A stretch of 61,406 bases of DNA from Acinetobacter zhairuonensis. Its GTDB lineage: Bacteria > Pseudomonadota > Gammaproteobacteria > Pseudomonadales > Moraxellaceae. The DNA is taken from NCBI RefSeq assembly GCF_022601715.1, contig NZ_JAKVIM010000021.1, positions 1 to 61,406 of the forward strand, read 5' to 3'. The notes beneath the pieces are model-generated. The model saw only the letters and a list, made by a program, of their open reading frames with translations. It did not search any database and was not told the origin of the DNA. This document shows, one piece after another, positions 19,626 to 27,898 of the stretch (the first letter of the stretch is position 1; each line of letters opens with the position of its first letter). Both the position numbers and the translations under genes were made by a program.

Positions 19626-20093
19626 ATGACAGTAGAAAAAAAGCCAGCTGAAGTAACCGATTCCTTGAAAGAGGTCGTCACTGAAAGTGCTGTGAAAGTT
19701 GAAAAAGTAGCGAAACAGGCAAAACAGCAGGTGACTGAAGCTGTTGTAGAGGCTGAAGAAAAAGTGGCTGAAGAAGCCAAGCAATTAAATGCCACTGTGC
19801 AAGATCAAATTCGTCAGCTGAAAGAAGATGTTTTGCAACGAATTGAAGGTTTAAAATCCCAATTAAATTTGTCCCAGAAGGATTTAACCGATCTTAAAGC
19901 TTTTGTAAAAACTGAAGTGAATGCGGTCATTGAAGATTTGACTAAATTCGGTAAAGAATTGAAAGAAGATGTGAGTCAAATTTCAGTTAAGCATAAAGAT
20001 CAACTCACTGAAACCTTTAAACGCTCTAAAGAACACACCCTAGAGGCTTGGAATAAGGTTTCGACTAAAGATGCTTCTGAGAGCCAACCTTGA
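19626..20093 (+). CDS. Coiled-coil, phasin-like hypothetical protein
   Basis: 155 residues, almost wholly alpha-helical and rich in Glu, Lys, Ala and Val with heptad-like spacing throughout. There is no signal peptide and no membrane segment. The composition resembles phasins and other amphipathic helical proteins that coat granules or membranes, but there is no diagnostic motif, so the role is open. The frame extends upstream to a TTG at 19545; the ATG at 19626 is the more natural start. It is divergent from carA. Confidence 0.7.
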   Translation: MTVEKKPAEVTDSLKEVVTESAVKVEKVAKQAKQQVTEAVVEAEEKVAEEAKQLNATVQDQIRQLKEDVLQRIEGLKSQLNLSQKDLTDLKAFVKTEVNAVIEDLTKFGKELKEDVSQISVKHKDQLTETFKRSKEHTLEAWNKVSTKDASESQP

Positions 20094-20124
20094 GCGAATA
20101 ATGAATTTATAAAGAAAAATTTCA

Positions 20125-20146
20125 CCTCTCCTTGTAGAAGGAGAGG
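20125..20146. terminator. Hairpin between convergent genes
   Basis: 9-bp perfect stem CCTCTCCTT / AAGGAGAGG with a 4-base loop, between the coiled-coil gene (plus) and the DOMON-like gene (minus). The T-tract on the minus strand is offset (GTGAAATTTTT), so it may be a modest terminator for both. Confidence 0.6.
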
Positions 20147-20158
20147 AGTTGAAGTGCT

Positions 20159-20698
20159 TTAGAACTGATGCAGCCAATCGCGCTTATTGTGGAAATCAGC
20201 AGTTGGACTACTGTGTTGCATTGCGTAAAATTGCTCACCTTGAGAGGTTTTAAGCACAGCAGTTAAGCCTAAAAATAAGTCAGACCATTTGAGTTTATGT
20301 TTCAGCATAAATTCAGTCAGATCTAAACTGACATTTAGGCCATAGTGTGTACGTTTAAGCTGATTTAACTCAATATCATACACAGCCTGTGGAGGTATAT
20401 CTTCAGGATAACGATATTCTTCAAATTGATAGGCTTGCCAAGCTTGAGAAGGTGCTAAATTGATTTCACGATAAAAATCTTCGTGTTTCACACCAATAAA
20501 AATCTCAAAACAGGTGTTTTCCCAAAGAAAATCCTGACGTGGGTGAGCTGTAACCAAAGTAGGCCAATCAATCCACTGGTTCGGGTCTCGAATCCAAAAG
20601 CCAACATTCAGCGTAAAAGGGCTAACTTGTTCAATCGCGCCAACCACGGAAATCGCTTGAAAGCGTCGATCAAATGCACTGAGCTCGTAACTTGCCAT
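20159..20698 (-). CDS. DOMON-like domain protein
   Basis: 179 residues without signal peptide. The beta-rich pattern with 'W..tc.EiFi' and 'INLAPS..W.AY.F..YR' matches the DOMON-like proteins found beside RNA and cell-wall genes in proteobacteria. DOMON domains bind haem or sugars in other settings, but no ligand is known here. It begins 9 bases after the yhbY stop, so the two are cotranscribed. Confidence 0.75.
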   Translation of the reverse strand: MASYELSAFDRRFQAISVVGAIEQVSPFTLNVGFWIRDPNQWIDWPTLVTAHPRQDFLWENTCFEIFIGVKHEDFYREINLAPSQAWQAYQFEEYRYPEDIPPQAVYDIELNQLKRTHYGLNVSLDLTEFMLKHKLKWSDLFLGLTAVLKTSQGEQFYAMQHSSPTADFHNKRDWLHQF

Positions 20699-20707
20699 AA
20701 ATCGAAA

Positions 20708-21031
20708 TTACTTAGATAAATGTGCGTGACGAACAAGGTTCGAAAGTTTAGGATTTTGCGGTTTTGCTTTTTTGTAAAGCAAAACAATTTTACCGATAGT
20801 CTGAACCACTTCAGCACCCGTTACTTCAGCAATTTCAGCAATCACCGCGACACGTGCTTCACGATCTTCACCCGCAATTTTAACTTTGATGAGCTCGTGA
20901 TCGCTTAATGCACGATTGGTTTCCTCAACGACATTCTCAGTCAAACCTTGACCACCAATCATCACAACAGGATTGAGTGCATGACCAATTTGACGTAAAC
21001 GCTTGCGTTCCTGAATAGATAAAGTCGCCAT
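20708..21031 (-). CDS. yhbY: YhbY family CRM-domain RNA-binding protein
   Basis: 107 residues, one CRM domain. The 'RQIGHALNPVVMIGGQGLTENV' start and the 'ELIKVKI' strand are diagnostic; the usual GxxG loop appears as 'GGQG'. YhbY associates with pre-50S ribosomal particles and helps ribosome assembly. It is divergent from rlmE, a conserved arrangement that pairs two ribosome-maturation genes. Confidence 0.93.
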   Translation of the reverse strand: MATLSIQERKRLRQIGHALNPVVMIGGQGLTENVVEETNRALSDHELIKVKIAGEDREARVAVIAEIAEVTGAEVVQTIGKIVLLYKKAKPQNPKLSNLVRHAHLSK

Positions 21032-21216
21032 GAAAGATAACCTAATTTTAAAAACGACCTAGTATAGCAAAAATGAGTTGAAGCGGTTGAATTAATCGAT
21101 CTTGTTGATTGAAAAAAACAGACAGATTTAGTCGATTTTGATACAGATGTATACTGCAAGCACTTGGTTTTTCACGTACAATAAAAAATTAGAAGTTTTT
21201 ATATACATAGAGAGTT

Positions 21217-21867
21217 ATGGCCACACGCATTACCAACCAAAAATTATCCAAAAGTAGTCGTGCGTGGATGAGAGAGCATCTTGATGATCCTTTTGTGAAA
21301 AAAGCGCAAAAGGAAGGTTATAGAGCGCGAGCTGCTTACAAGTTACTTGAAATCCAAGAAAAATATAAAATTATTAAACCCGGTATGACTGTGGTGGATT
21401 TGGGTGCTGCTCCAGGAAGTTGGTCCCAAATTGCAGGAAAACTGGTCGGTGATAAAGGTTTAGTCATCGCATCAGATATTTTAGAAATGGATGCTTTACC
21501 CGATGTGACTTTTTTACAAGGTGACTTCCGCGAGGAAGAAGTCTTCGAAAAATTGTTAAATATTTTAAATGGGCGTGTTGTTGACGTTGTAATTTCAGAT
21601 ATGGCCCCCAATACATCAGGTAATAAGGCTGTAGATCAACCTCGTCAAATCTACCTGTGTGAACTCGCATTAGACTTTGCCAATAAAGTTTTAGGACCGA
21701 ATGGGCAGTTTGTAGTGAAGGTTTTCCAAGGCACAGGTTTTGATGAATTCCGTAAACAAGTGGTCGATAGTTTTGACGTGTTGAAGACGGTGAAGCCGGC
21801 TGCATCACGTGCTCGTTCGAAAGAAGTTTTTTTAATCGGCCAAGGGCGCAAGAAGGCTTTAAAGTAA
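21217..21867 (+). CDS. rlmE: 23S rRNA 2'-O-ribose U2552 methyltransferase RlmE (FtsJ/RrmJ)
   Basis: 216 residues with the FtsJ Rossmann fold. The SAM-binding motif '[13 protein letters not shown]' (about residues 60-72) is present, along with the K-D-K-E catalytic tetrad: Lys in the 'YRARAAYKL' helix, Asp in 'ISDMAPN', Lys in 'VVKVFQG' and Glu near 'SKEVFL'. It methylates the A-loop uridine in the peptidyl transferase centre late in 50S assembly. It precedes ftsH, as in E. coli. Confidence 0.96.
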   Translation: MATRITNQKLSKSSRAWMREHLDDPFVKKAQKEGYRARAAYKLLEIQEKYKIIKPGMTVVDLGAAPGSWSQIAGKLVGDKGLVIASDILEMDALPDVTFLQGDFREEEVFEKLLNILNGRVVDVVISDMAPNTSGNKAVDQPRQIYLCELALDFANKVLGPNGQFVVKVFQGTGFDEFRKQVVDSFDVLKTVKPAASRARSKEVFLIGQGRKKALK

Positions 21868-22003
21868 AGTTTACTTGCCAACTCGTTAAAAATTGTGCAT
21901 TTTGTACTTTTTTACATTATTGAACAGCTGGGTTTGCAGCTTACATTATTAAGGTCACCCATCCTTGGGCATGATCAAATTAGATTGATATGGGAATAAA
22001 GCT

Positions 22004-23893
22004 TTGAGCGATCTCTTCAAGAATGCCGTGTTGTGGCTCATTATACTAGGTGTGCTGATTTTAATATTCAGCAACATCAGTGACCGCGATAAGCCAGCTG
22101 CAATGAACTATTCAGAGTTCGTTACAGCGGTGAATGCTGGTCAAATTAAGCAAGTCACAATTGACGGTGAAAGAATTAGTGGCACTAAATCAAATGGATC
22201 AGAGTTCGAAAGTATCCGTCCTGCGGTGCAAGATCCTGAATTGATGCCTAGCCTGATTAAAAACAATGTTGTCGTTGAAGGTACTGCACCGCAACGTCAA
22301 GGTTTGTTGATGCAACTGCTGATTGCAAGCTTCCCTGTACTTTTAATCATTTTGTTATTCATGTTCTTTATGCGCAACATGGGTGGCGGAGCAGGTGGTA
22401 AAAACGGTCCAATGAGTTTTGGTAAGTCGAAAGCAAAAATGCTGACTGAAGACCAAATCAAAATTACATTTACGGATGTAGCGGGCTGTGATGAAGCAAA
22501 GCAAGAAGTGGTCGAAATTGTAGACTTCTTGAAAGATCCTGCGAAGTTTAAACGTCTTGGTGCGACTATTCCGAAAGGTGTATTGATGGTGGGTCCGCCT
22601 GGTACAGGTAAAACCCTACTTGCAAAAGCCATTGCGGGTGAAGCCAAAGTTCCTTTCTTTAGTATTTCGGGTTCTGACTTCGTTGAGATGTTTGTTGGTG
22701 TGGGTGCATCACGTGTACGTGATATGTTCGAACAAGCCAAACGTCATGCACCATGTATCATTTTCATCGATGAGATTGATGCAGTGGGTCGTCATCGTGG
22801 TTCAGGTACAGGTGGTGGTCACGATGAACGTGAACAAACTTTGAACCAGATGTTGGTGGAAATGGATGGCTTTGAAGGTAATGAAGGTATTATCGTTATT
22901 GCTGCAACCAACCGTGCGGATGTATTGGATAAAGCCTTACTTCGTCCAGGGCGTTTTGACCGTCAAGTGATGGTTGGTCTTCCAGACATTAAAGGTCGCG
23001 AGCAAATTCTGAATGTTCACTTGAAGAAATTGCCTTCAGTGACAGGTGTAGATCTAAAAGTTCTCGCTCGTGGTACACCAGGTTTTTCAGGTGCGCAATT
23101 GGCAAACTTGGTCAATGAGGCTGCATTGTTTGCAGCACGCCGTAATAAAAACACGGTGGACATGCATGATTTTGAAGATGCAAAAGACAAAATTTTCATG
23201 GGCCCAGAGCGTAAATCGATGGTGCTTCGTGAAGAAGAGCGTCGTGCAACGGCTTACCATGAAGCAGGTCATGCGATTGTTGCTGAAATTTTGCCAGGTA
23301 CGGATCCTGTGCATAAGGTTACAATTATGCCGCGTGGTTGGGCATTGGGTGTGACTTGGCAGTTGCCTGAGCAAGATCAGATTAGCCATTACAAAGACAA
23401 GATGTTGAATGAACTTTCTATCTTGTTTGGTGGTCGTATTGCGGAAGAAATCTTCATCAACCAGCAATCAACAGGGGCTTCGAACGACTTCGAACGTGCA
23501 ACCAAAATGGCGCGTGCGATGGTGACCAAATACGGTATGTCGGACAAGCTGGGTGTGATGGTCTACGAAGATGAAAACCAAAATGGTTTCTTCGGTAATG
23601 TCGGTAGTCGTACCATTTCTGAAGCGACGCAGCAAAAAGTCGATGAAGAAGTACGTCGCATCCTTGATGAGCAATACCGCGTTGCACGTGATGTCTTGGA
23701 AAATAATAAAGATATCGCACATGCGATGGTGAAAGCCTTAATGGAATGGGAAACGATTGATCGTGATCAAATTCGTGACATTATGGAGGGGCGTGAGCCG
23801 CAACCACCTAAGGTGTATGTGGCTGAAAACCCAGTGATTGATGTGACACCTACAAATGGTCCATCTACACCACCACCTTTGCCAGCAAGCTAA
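22004..23893 (+). CDS. ftsH: ATP-dependent zinc metalloprotease FtsH
   Basis: 629 residues. Two transmembrane helices (about 8-25 and 103-123) flank a small periplasmic domain. The AAA domain has Walker A 'GPPGTGKT' (197-204), Walker B in '[12 protein letters not shown]' and the second region of homology near residue 310. The protease domain has 'HEAGH' near residue 417. It extracts and degrades membrane proteins and short-lived regulators. The start is TTG at 22004, the only start consistent with the conserved 'SDLFKN' N-terminus. The C-terminal tail is Pro-rich. Confidence 0.97.
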   Translation: MSDLFKNAVLWLIILGVLILIFSNISDRDKPAAMNYSEFVTAVNAGQIKQVTIDGERISGTKSNGSEFESIRPAVQDPELMPSLIKNNVVVEGTAPQRQGLLMQLLIASFPVLLIILLFMFFMRNMGGGAGGKNGPMSFGKSKAKMLTEDQIKITFTDVAGCDEAKQEVVEIVDFLKDPAKFKRLGATIPKGVLMVGPPGTGKTLLAKAIAGEAKVPFFSISGSDFVEMFVGVGASRVRDMFEQAKRHAPCIIFIDEIDAVGRHRGSGTGGGHDEREQTLNQMLVEMDGFEGNEGIIVIAATNRADVLDKALLRPGRFDRQVMVGLPDIKGREQILNVHLKKLPSVTGVDLKVLARGTPGFSGAQLANLVNEAALFAARRNKNTVDMHDFEDAKDKIFMGPERKSMVLREEERRATAYHEAGHAIVAEILPGTDPVHKVTIMPRGWALGVTWQLPEQDQISHYKDKMLNELSILFGGRIAEEIFINQQSTGASNDFERATKMARAMVTKYGMSDKLGVMVYEDENQNGFFGNVGSRTISEATQQKVDEEVRRILDEQYRVARDVLENNKDIAHAMVKALMEWETIDRDQIRDIMEGREPQPPKVYVAENPVIDVTPTNGPSTPPPLPAS

Positions 23894-23912
23894 GTTGCAA
23901 GGATAATGTAAA

Positions 23913-23941
23913 AGAGAGTCTCTAAAAGAGGCTCTTTTTTT
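23913..23941 (+). terminator. ftsH terminator
   Basis: Stem AGAGTCTC / GAGGCTCT (one G-T pair) with a run of seven T, about 20 bases after the ftsH stop. folP therefore probably has its own promoter or depends on read-through. Confidence 0.85.
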
Positions 23942-24039
23942 ATGCTTATGCATTAAGAATAAAAATCCAATGGAAAAGTTTTCAGCCTGAAATGGGATTG
24001 AATTGCTACACTAGCAGCGATTGTTTCAGGAGTGTATTT

Positions 24040-24891
24040 ATGCAACTTATGCCCTTACCGAATCGAGTCATCAGTTGTGGTCGTTTGAGTTTGGATTTAT
24101 CTCAGCCACATGTGATGGGGATTCTAAACGTGACACCTGATTCTTTTAGTGATGGTGGCTTGCATAATTCCAAGGATGCAGCAGTTGCACGTGCCTTACA
24201 AATGGTGGCGGAAGGGGCAAGCGTGATTGATGTGGGGGGGGAGTCCACACGACCAGGTGCATCAGTGGTTGAAGTTGAAGAGGAAATTCACAGAGTAATT
24301 CCTGTAGTGCAGGCACTTGCGCAGCACGATGTGATTATTTCAATTGATACCTCGCAGCCGGAAGTGATTCGTGCTGCTGTGGCTGCGGGAGCGCACATTT
24401 GGAATGATGTTCGTGCATTGACGCGTCCACATGCACTTGAAACCGCGGCTGAGTTAAATATTCCGATTATTATTATGCATATGCGTGGTGAGCCGACCAC
24501 GATGAATAATTTAGATCAGTACCAAGATGTGACTGAGGATGTAATTGCAGAGTTACAGCAGCGCGTCGATGATGCTTTGGAGGCTGGGGTAAAACCTGAA
24601 CATATCATGATTGACCCTGGTTTTGGTTTTGCTAAGAATGCTCAGCAGAACTTGCGACTGTTAAAAGAGTTTTGGAAGCTGAATCGTATGGGTTATCCAA
24701 TTTTATCCGCATTGTCACGTAAGCGCTTTATTGGTGAGGCATTGGGTGGAGCTGATGCGGTAGAGCGGGCGGTAGGTTCTGTTGCAGCTCATTTACTCAG
24801 TATTCAGCAAGGTGCGTGCATGGTGCGTGCACATGATGTGAAAGCCATGTCTGATGCGATTAAAGTGTGGCAAGCTATGCAATCTGCTTAA
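24040..24891 (+). CDS. folP: Dihydropteroate synthase
   Basis: 283 residues, TIM-barrel of the DHPS family. 'MGILNVTPDSFSDGG' (pterin site), 'IDVGGESTRPGA' (the GGEST loop that contacts p-aminobenzoate and sulfonamides), 'DPGFGFAK' and the C-terminal 'RAHDV' motif are all intact. It joins 6-hydroxymethyl-dihydropterin pyrophosphate to p-aminobenzoate in folate synthesis. The frame is open from 23992, but the ATG at 24040 has an AGGAG seven bases upstream and is the better start. ftsH-folP is a widespread gene order. Confidence 0.96.
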   Translation: MQLMPLPNRVISCGRLSLDLSQPHVMGILNVTPDSFSDGGLHNSKDAAVARALQMVAEGASVIDVGGESTRPGASVVEVEEEIHRVIPVVQALAQHDVIISIDTSQPEVIRAAVAAGAHIWNDVRALTRPHALETAAELNIPIIIMHMRGEPTTMNNLDQYQDVTEDVIAELQQRVDDALEAGVKPEHIMIDPGFGFAKNAQQNLRLLKEFWKLNRMGYPILSALSRKRFIGEALGGADAVERAVGSVAAHLLSIQQGACMVRAHDVKAMSDAIKVWQAMQSA

Positions 24892-25048
24892 ATGATTGCT
24901 GAATTTATATGCTGTTGGATGAAGAATAATAAATGATCTTTGATGCATCGCTCTTGGTTATATTGCACAAGGAAAGTGCTTTGCAACATGGAGCTATGTT
25001 TGCAGAATATTGGAATTGAATTTTAAATAAAATAACGTTGGATAAATC

Positions 25049-26644
25049 ATGATGTTAAGACCTGAATTTTTAGTGCTTACTGTAACGGGTATATTGTTGG
25101 CTGCCTGTGGGCAGGTTCCACCACAGCAAATGTCGATGAGTAGAACGGCAGTGGTTGGTTTGGCGATGCCTGCACCAATGGCTATGATGAGCATGTCAGA
25201 AAATATGCCATTGCCTATCGAAAATACCGAGAATTATCAGAAAATAGAAACCAATCCTGTGCATGTGGTTGCGCAGCAGCCTATCTCTACCTTTAGTGTT
25301 GATGTGGATACAGGTAGCTATAGTAATGTTCGGCGCTATTTGACACAGGCAGCGCAATTGCCTCCCGTAGATGCTGTACGCATAGAAGAAATGCTGAATT
25401 ACTTTAACTATCACTATCCAAATCCTGTGGGGCAGCATCCCTTTTCGGTGAATACCGAAGTGGTTAATTCTCCATGGCAGCAGAATGCCAAAATTATCAA
25501 GATTGGCATTAAGGCTAAAGATTTGGAGATGCAGCAACTCCCACCGGCCAATCTGGTCTTTTTGGTGGATGTCTCTGGAAGTATGAGTGCTGAAAATAAG
25601 TTACCTTTGGTGAAGAAAACCCTGAGCTTATTGACAGAGCAATTACGCCCACAAGATAAGGTGAGTATTGTGACCTATGCCAGTGGAGAAGATCTGGCTT
25701 TGTCGCCAACTTCTGGCGCTGACAAGGATAAAATTTTAAAAGTCATTCATCGCTTAAAAGCAGGCGGGGCAACCTCAGGTGAGCGCGCTATTCAACTGGC
25801 GTATGACCAAGCGCAAAAGTCATATATTCAAGGCGGCATCAACCGTATTCTAATCGCAACTGATGGTGACTTTAATGTCGGAATTACAGATTTTGATACC
25901 TTAAAGGGCATGATTGCGGAAAAACGTAAATCGGGAATTTCTTTTTCCACTTTTGGCTTTGGTTCTGGAAACTATGATGAGCAGTTAATGGAGCAGTTGG
26001 CAGATGCTGGAGATGGGAACTATAGTTATATCGACAATGAGCGTGAAGCCAAGAAAGTATTACAACGCCAACTCAGTTCGACACTAGCAACCGTCGCACA
26101 GGATGTCAAAATCCAAGTTGAATTTAATCCTGCAACGGTCAAAGAATATCGTCTGGTTGGTTATGAAAATCGCCTATTAAAAAATGAAGATTTTAATAAT
26201 GATCGTGTAGATGCTGGGGATATTGGGGCGGGTCATACAGTCACAGCTTTATATGAAATTATTCCTGTGGGGCAAAAAGGGTGGTTGAATGAGTCGCGCT
26301 ATCAGGCACCTGTAAATTCAAGCAAAACTAATAAACAGGAATATGCTTATGTGAATGTGCGCTATAAACAACCACAGCAGAATCAAAGTATTTTGTTGAG
26401 TCAGCCAGTACCAGCACGTAGTCAAGACTTGGCGCAATCATCGGTTGATACGCGCTTTACGATTGCTGTTGCAGCTTATGCGCAGCAATTGCGGGGTGGG
26501 CAATATAATGCGCAGATGCAATGGGATGATATTTTTAAGTTAGCGCAAAGTGCGGCACAGCCAGATGAGTTTGGCTTACGTGCCGAGTTTCTGGATTTGG
26601 TGAAAACAGCGAAAAGCTTGAGTGCTGAGCCTGTTAAGCCTTAA
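25049..26644 (+). CDS. VWA-domain lipoprotein (YfbK type)
   Basis: 531 residues. The N-terminus is a lipoprotein signal with lipobox 'LLAAC' (Cys near residue 20). A von Willebrand factor-type N-terminal region (about 70-160) precedes a VWA domain whose MIDAS motif 'DVSGSMS' (D-x-S-x-S) is intact near residue 175, and the DUF3520-type C-terminal domain follows. This is the layout of E. coli YfbK, which is of unknown function and probably binds a partner through a metal ion. It appears monocistronic, with a terminator-like hairpin downstream. Confidence 0.87.
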   Translation: MMLRPEFLVLTVTGILLAACGQVPPQQMSMSRTAVVGLAMPAPMAMMSMSENMPLPIENTENYQKIETNPVHVVAQQPISTFSVDVDTGSYSNVRRYLTQAAQLPPVDAVRIEEMLNYFNYHYPNPVGQHPFSVNTEVVNSPWQQNAKIIKIGIKAKDLEMQQLPPANLVFLVDVSGSMSAENKLPLVKKTLSLLTEQLRPQDKVSIVTYASGEDLALSPTSGADKDKILKVIHRLKAGGATSGERAIQLAYDQAQKSYIQGGINRILIATDGDFNVGITDFDTLKGMIAEKRKSGISFSTFGFGSGNYDEQLMEQLADAGDGNYSYIDNEREAKKVLQRQLSSTLATVAQDVKIQVEFNPATVKEYRLVGYENRLLKNEDFNNDRVDAGDIGAGHTVTALYEIIPVGQKGWLNESRYQAPVNSSKTNKQEYAYVNVRYKQPQQNQSILLSQPVPARSQDLAQSSVDTRFTIAVAAYAQQLRGGQYNAQMQWDDIFKLAQSAAQPDEFGLRAEFLDLVKTAKSLSAEPVKP

Positions 26645-26676
26645 TTCTAAGTTTCTGTATTTTTTCACAATATTTA

Positions 26677-26704
26677 AGGGTGGAATTTAATCTGCCCTTT
26701 TTTA
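26677..26704 (+). terminator. Terminator after the VWA lipoprotein gene
   Basis: Stem AAGGGTGGA / TCTGCCCTT (two wobble pairs) followed by a T-run, about 35 bases after the stop codon. Confidence 0.65.
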
Positions 26705-26766
26705 TTTGGTAAATGCCTGTCTTTATGCTATATAGGCTCGCGTTTATTAGTAGTTTGAGTGGCTGT

Positions 26767-27081
26767 ATGTTTGCAGATTTGCTTCTCCCGATGTTTGATG
26801 ATGAATATTACCCAGATGTATTGGTGGCTGAAGTGCAGCAATGCATTGTGCAATTTGCCAAGAAAGTGGCAAAGGTCAAAGACAGTACTTCTGAAATTTA
26901 TCGATTTGCAAATGATGCTGTGTCTGCAATTAATGAAATGAAGCCTCAGTTTGAAGATTTGGATTCATCGCTAGATGATACCGCGGCTGATTATATTGCT
27001 GAAGCCATGATGATGGTGGTACAAGAGAATGGTCATTTCGATGTGGAAATGGAAGAGTTGATTGCGAATCGAGAGTGGTGA
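26767..27081 (+). CDS. DUF5713-like protein
   Basis: About 104 residues from the ATG at 26767, which is preferred over an upstream ATG at 26713 because the extra residues look non-coding. The acidic protein has 'YYPDVLVAEVQQ', a helical middle and the C-terminal 'EELIANREW', the pattern of DUF5713 proteins (function unknown). No signal peptide or membrane helix is visible from this start. Confidence 0.65.
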   Translation: MFADLLLPMFDDEYYPDVLVAEVQQCIVQFAKKVAKVKDSTSEIYRFANDAVSAINEMKPQFEDLDSSLDDTAADYIAEAMMMVVQENGHFDVEMEELIANREW

Positions 27082-27136
27082 GTCACTCTCTGTTTTTATG
27101 TTAGTGGGATGAATTGGATTAATGAAAGATCTTGGT

Positions 27137-27505
27137 TCAAAGTTCATCTAAAAGGTCATTTAAATGACAGCTTTGATTTAAGTGCTCATCTTCAATTGCA
27201 TTGACCGTCATCACATATTCATTTTTGATTATTTCAGTATTGGCACTGAGATTTAGCCAAAACTTTGGATAGGTTTTTATGAGTGTGCGTACATGTTGTT
27301 CATCACGTATATGGTTAAAACTTAACTTAAACTCAACATCTACAGACTTACACGCATGTAGGTAAAGCTGTTGGTCTTTTTCGAGGATCGTTCCAGCAAA
27401 CCGGTCGTAAAATTTTTCAGTATTTGTCTCTAATGTCTTTGTTTCTGCGTGAGCAATGTTTGAAAGGCTAAGGATTAAAGTCGTAAGGCTTAGAATTTTT
27501 TTCAT
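27137..27505 (-). CDS. Exported hypothetical protein
   Basis: 122 residues from the ATG at 27505. 'MKKILSLTTLILSLSNIAHA' is a standard Sec signal peptide cut after about residue 20. The mature part of about 100 residues is unrecognised, with cysteines near residues 71 and 113 that could form a disulfide. A longer frame from 27547 adds 14 polar residues in front of the signal and is less likely. It lies just upstream of the tRNA-Leu terminator, on the same strand. Confidence 0.68.
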   Translation of the reverse strand: MKKILSLTTLILSLSNIAHAETKTLETNTEKFYDRFAGTILEKDQQLYLHACKSVDVEFKLSFNHIRDEQHVRTLIKTYPKFWLNLSANTEIIKNEYVMTVNAIEDEHLNQSCHLNDLLDEL

Positions 27506-27547
27506 ATTGTCATGGTTTAGTGATTTTGATTTATAAATTATAGGCAT

Positions 27548-27570
27548 AAAAAAACCAGCTTTCGCTGGAT
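27548..27570 (-). terminator. tRNA-Leu terminator, copy 1
   Basis: CCAGC-TTTC-GCTGG stem followed on the minus strand by a T-run. A second hairpin (CACCATTTTAA / TTAAAATGGTG) between it and the tRNA takes in the encoded CCA end. The same pair of hairpins is repeated at copy 2. Confidence 0.85.
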
Positions 27571-27601
27571 TTTTATTGCACCATTTTAAGAAGTATTAAA
27601 A

Positions 27602-27687
27602 TGGTGCCCGGGGCCGGACTCGAACCGGCACGCTTTGAGGGCGGGGGATTTTAAATCCCCTGTGTCTACCTATTTCACCACCCGGGC
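27602..27687 (-). tRNA. tRNA-Leu (anticodon TAA), copy 1
   Basis: 86 bases on the minus strand with a long variable arm, anticodon loop TTTAAAA (TAA) between GGGGA/TCCCC, T-loop TTCGAGT and an encoded CCA. It is identical to the tRNA at 32014-32099. Confidence 0.95.
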
Positions 27688-27813
27688 ATGAGCGCAATAA
27701 TAGAGTACGAATTTATTCTTTGCAAGATGATTTCTTTGTATTTGCTTTATTTTCAGACAATTCATGAGTTTGTGATCAAAAAATCACAATTTTAACAACA
27801 ATTGGTACTTGAG

Positions 27814-27831
27814 TTGTCATCATATGTTCAT
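27814..27831 (+). promoter_or_regulatory. Weak Pho-box-like site upstream of phoD
   Basis: TTGTCAT-CATA-TGTTCAT: the first 7-base half matches CTGTCAT at 6 of 7 and the second, at the correct 11-base period, at 4 of 7. It lies 68 bases before the PhoD start. Tentative. Confidence 0.3.
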
Positions 27832-27898
27832 GCAATTGAGATGATCATTAAATATTGTTTGCCTATTTTTTAAGTCACGTTTCTAGTGGATTAAAAAA

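Larger units (their letters stand above)
27545..27687. repeat. 143-bp direct repeat, left copy (tRNA-Leu plus terminator)
   Basis: Matches 31956-32099 except for one inserted base and one substitution, both in the trailer. The match starts exactly at the tRNA 5' end and runs to the end of the terminator; flanking DNA outside differs. Confidence 0.9.

Noticed and set aside
21868..22003. Sigma-32 promoter before ftsH
   Set aside because: A CCCAT element exists but no CTTGAA at the right distance; a sigma-70 pair (TTGAAC-18-CATTAT) fits better.
22297..22740. Long minus-strand frame within ftsH
   Set aside because: It mirrors the codon pattern of ftsH; it is a shadow frame. Other opposite-strand frames inside real genes were left out for the same reason.
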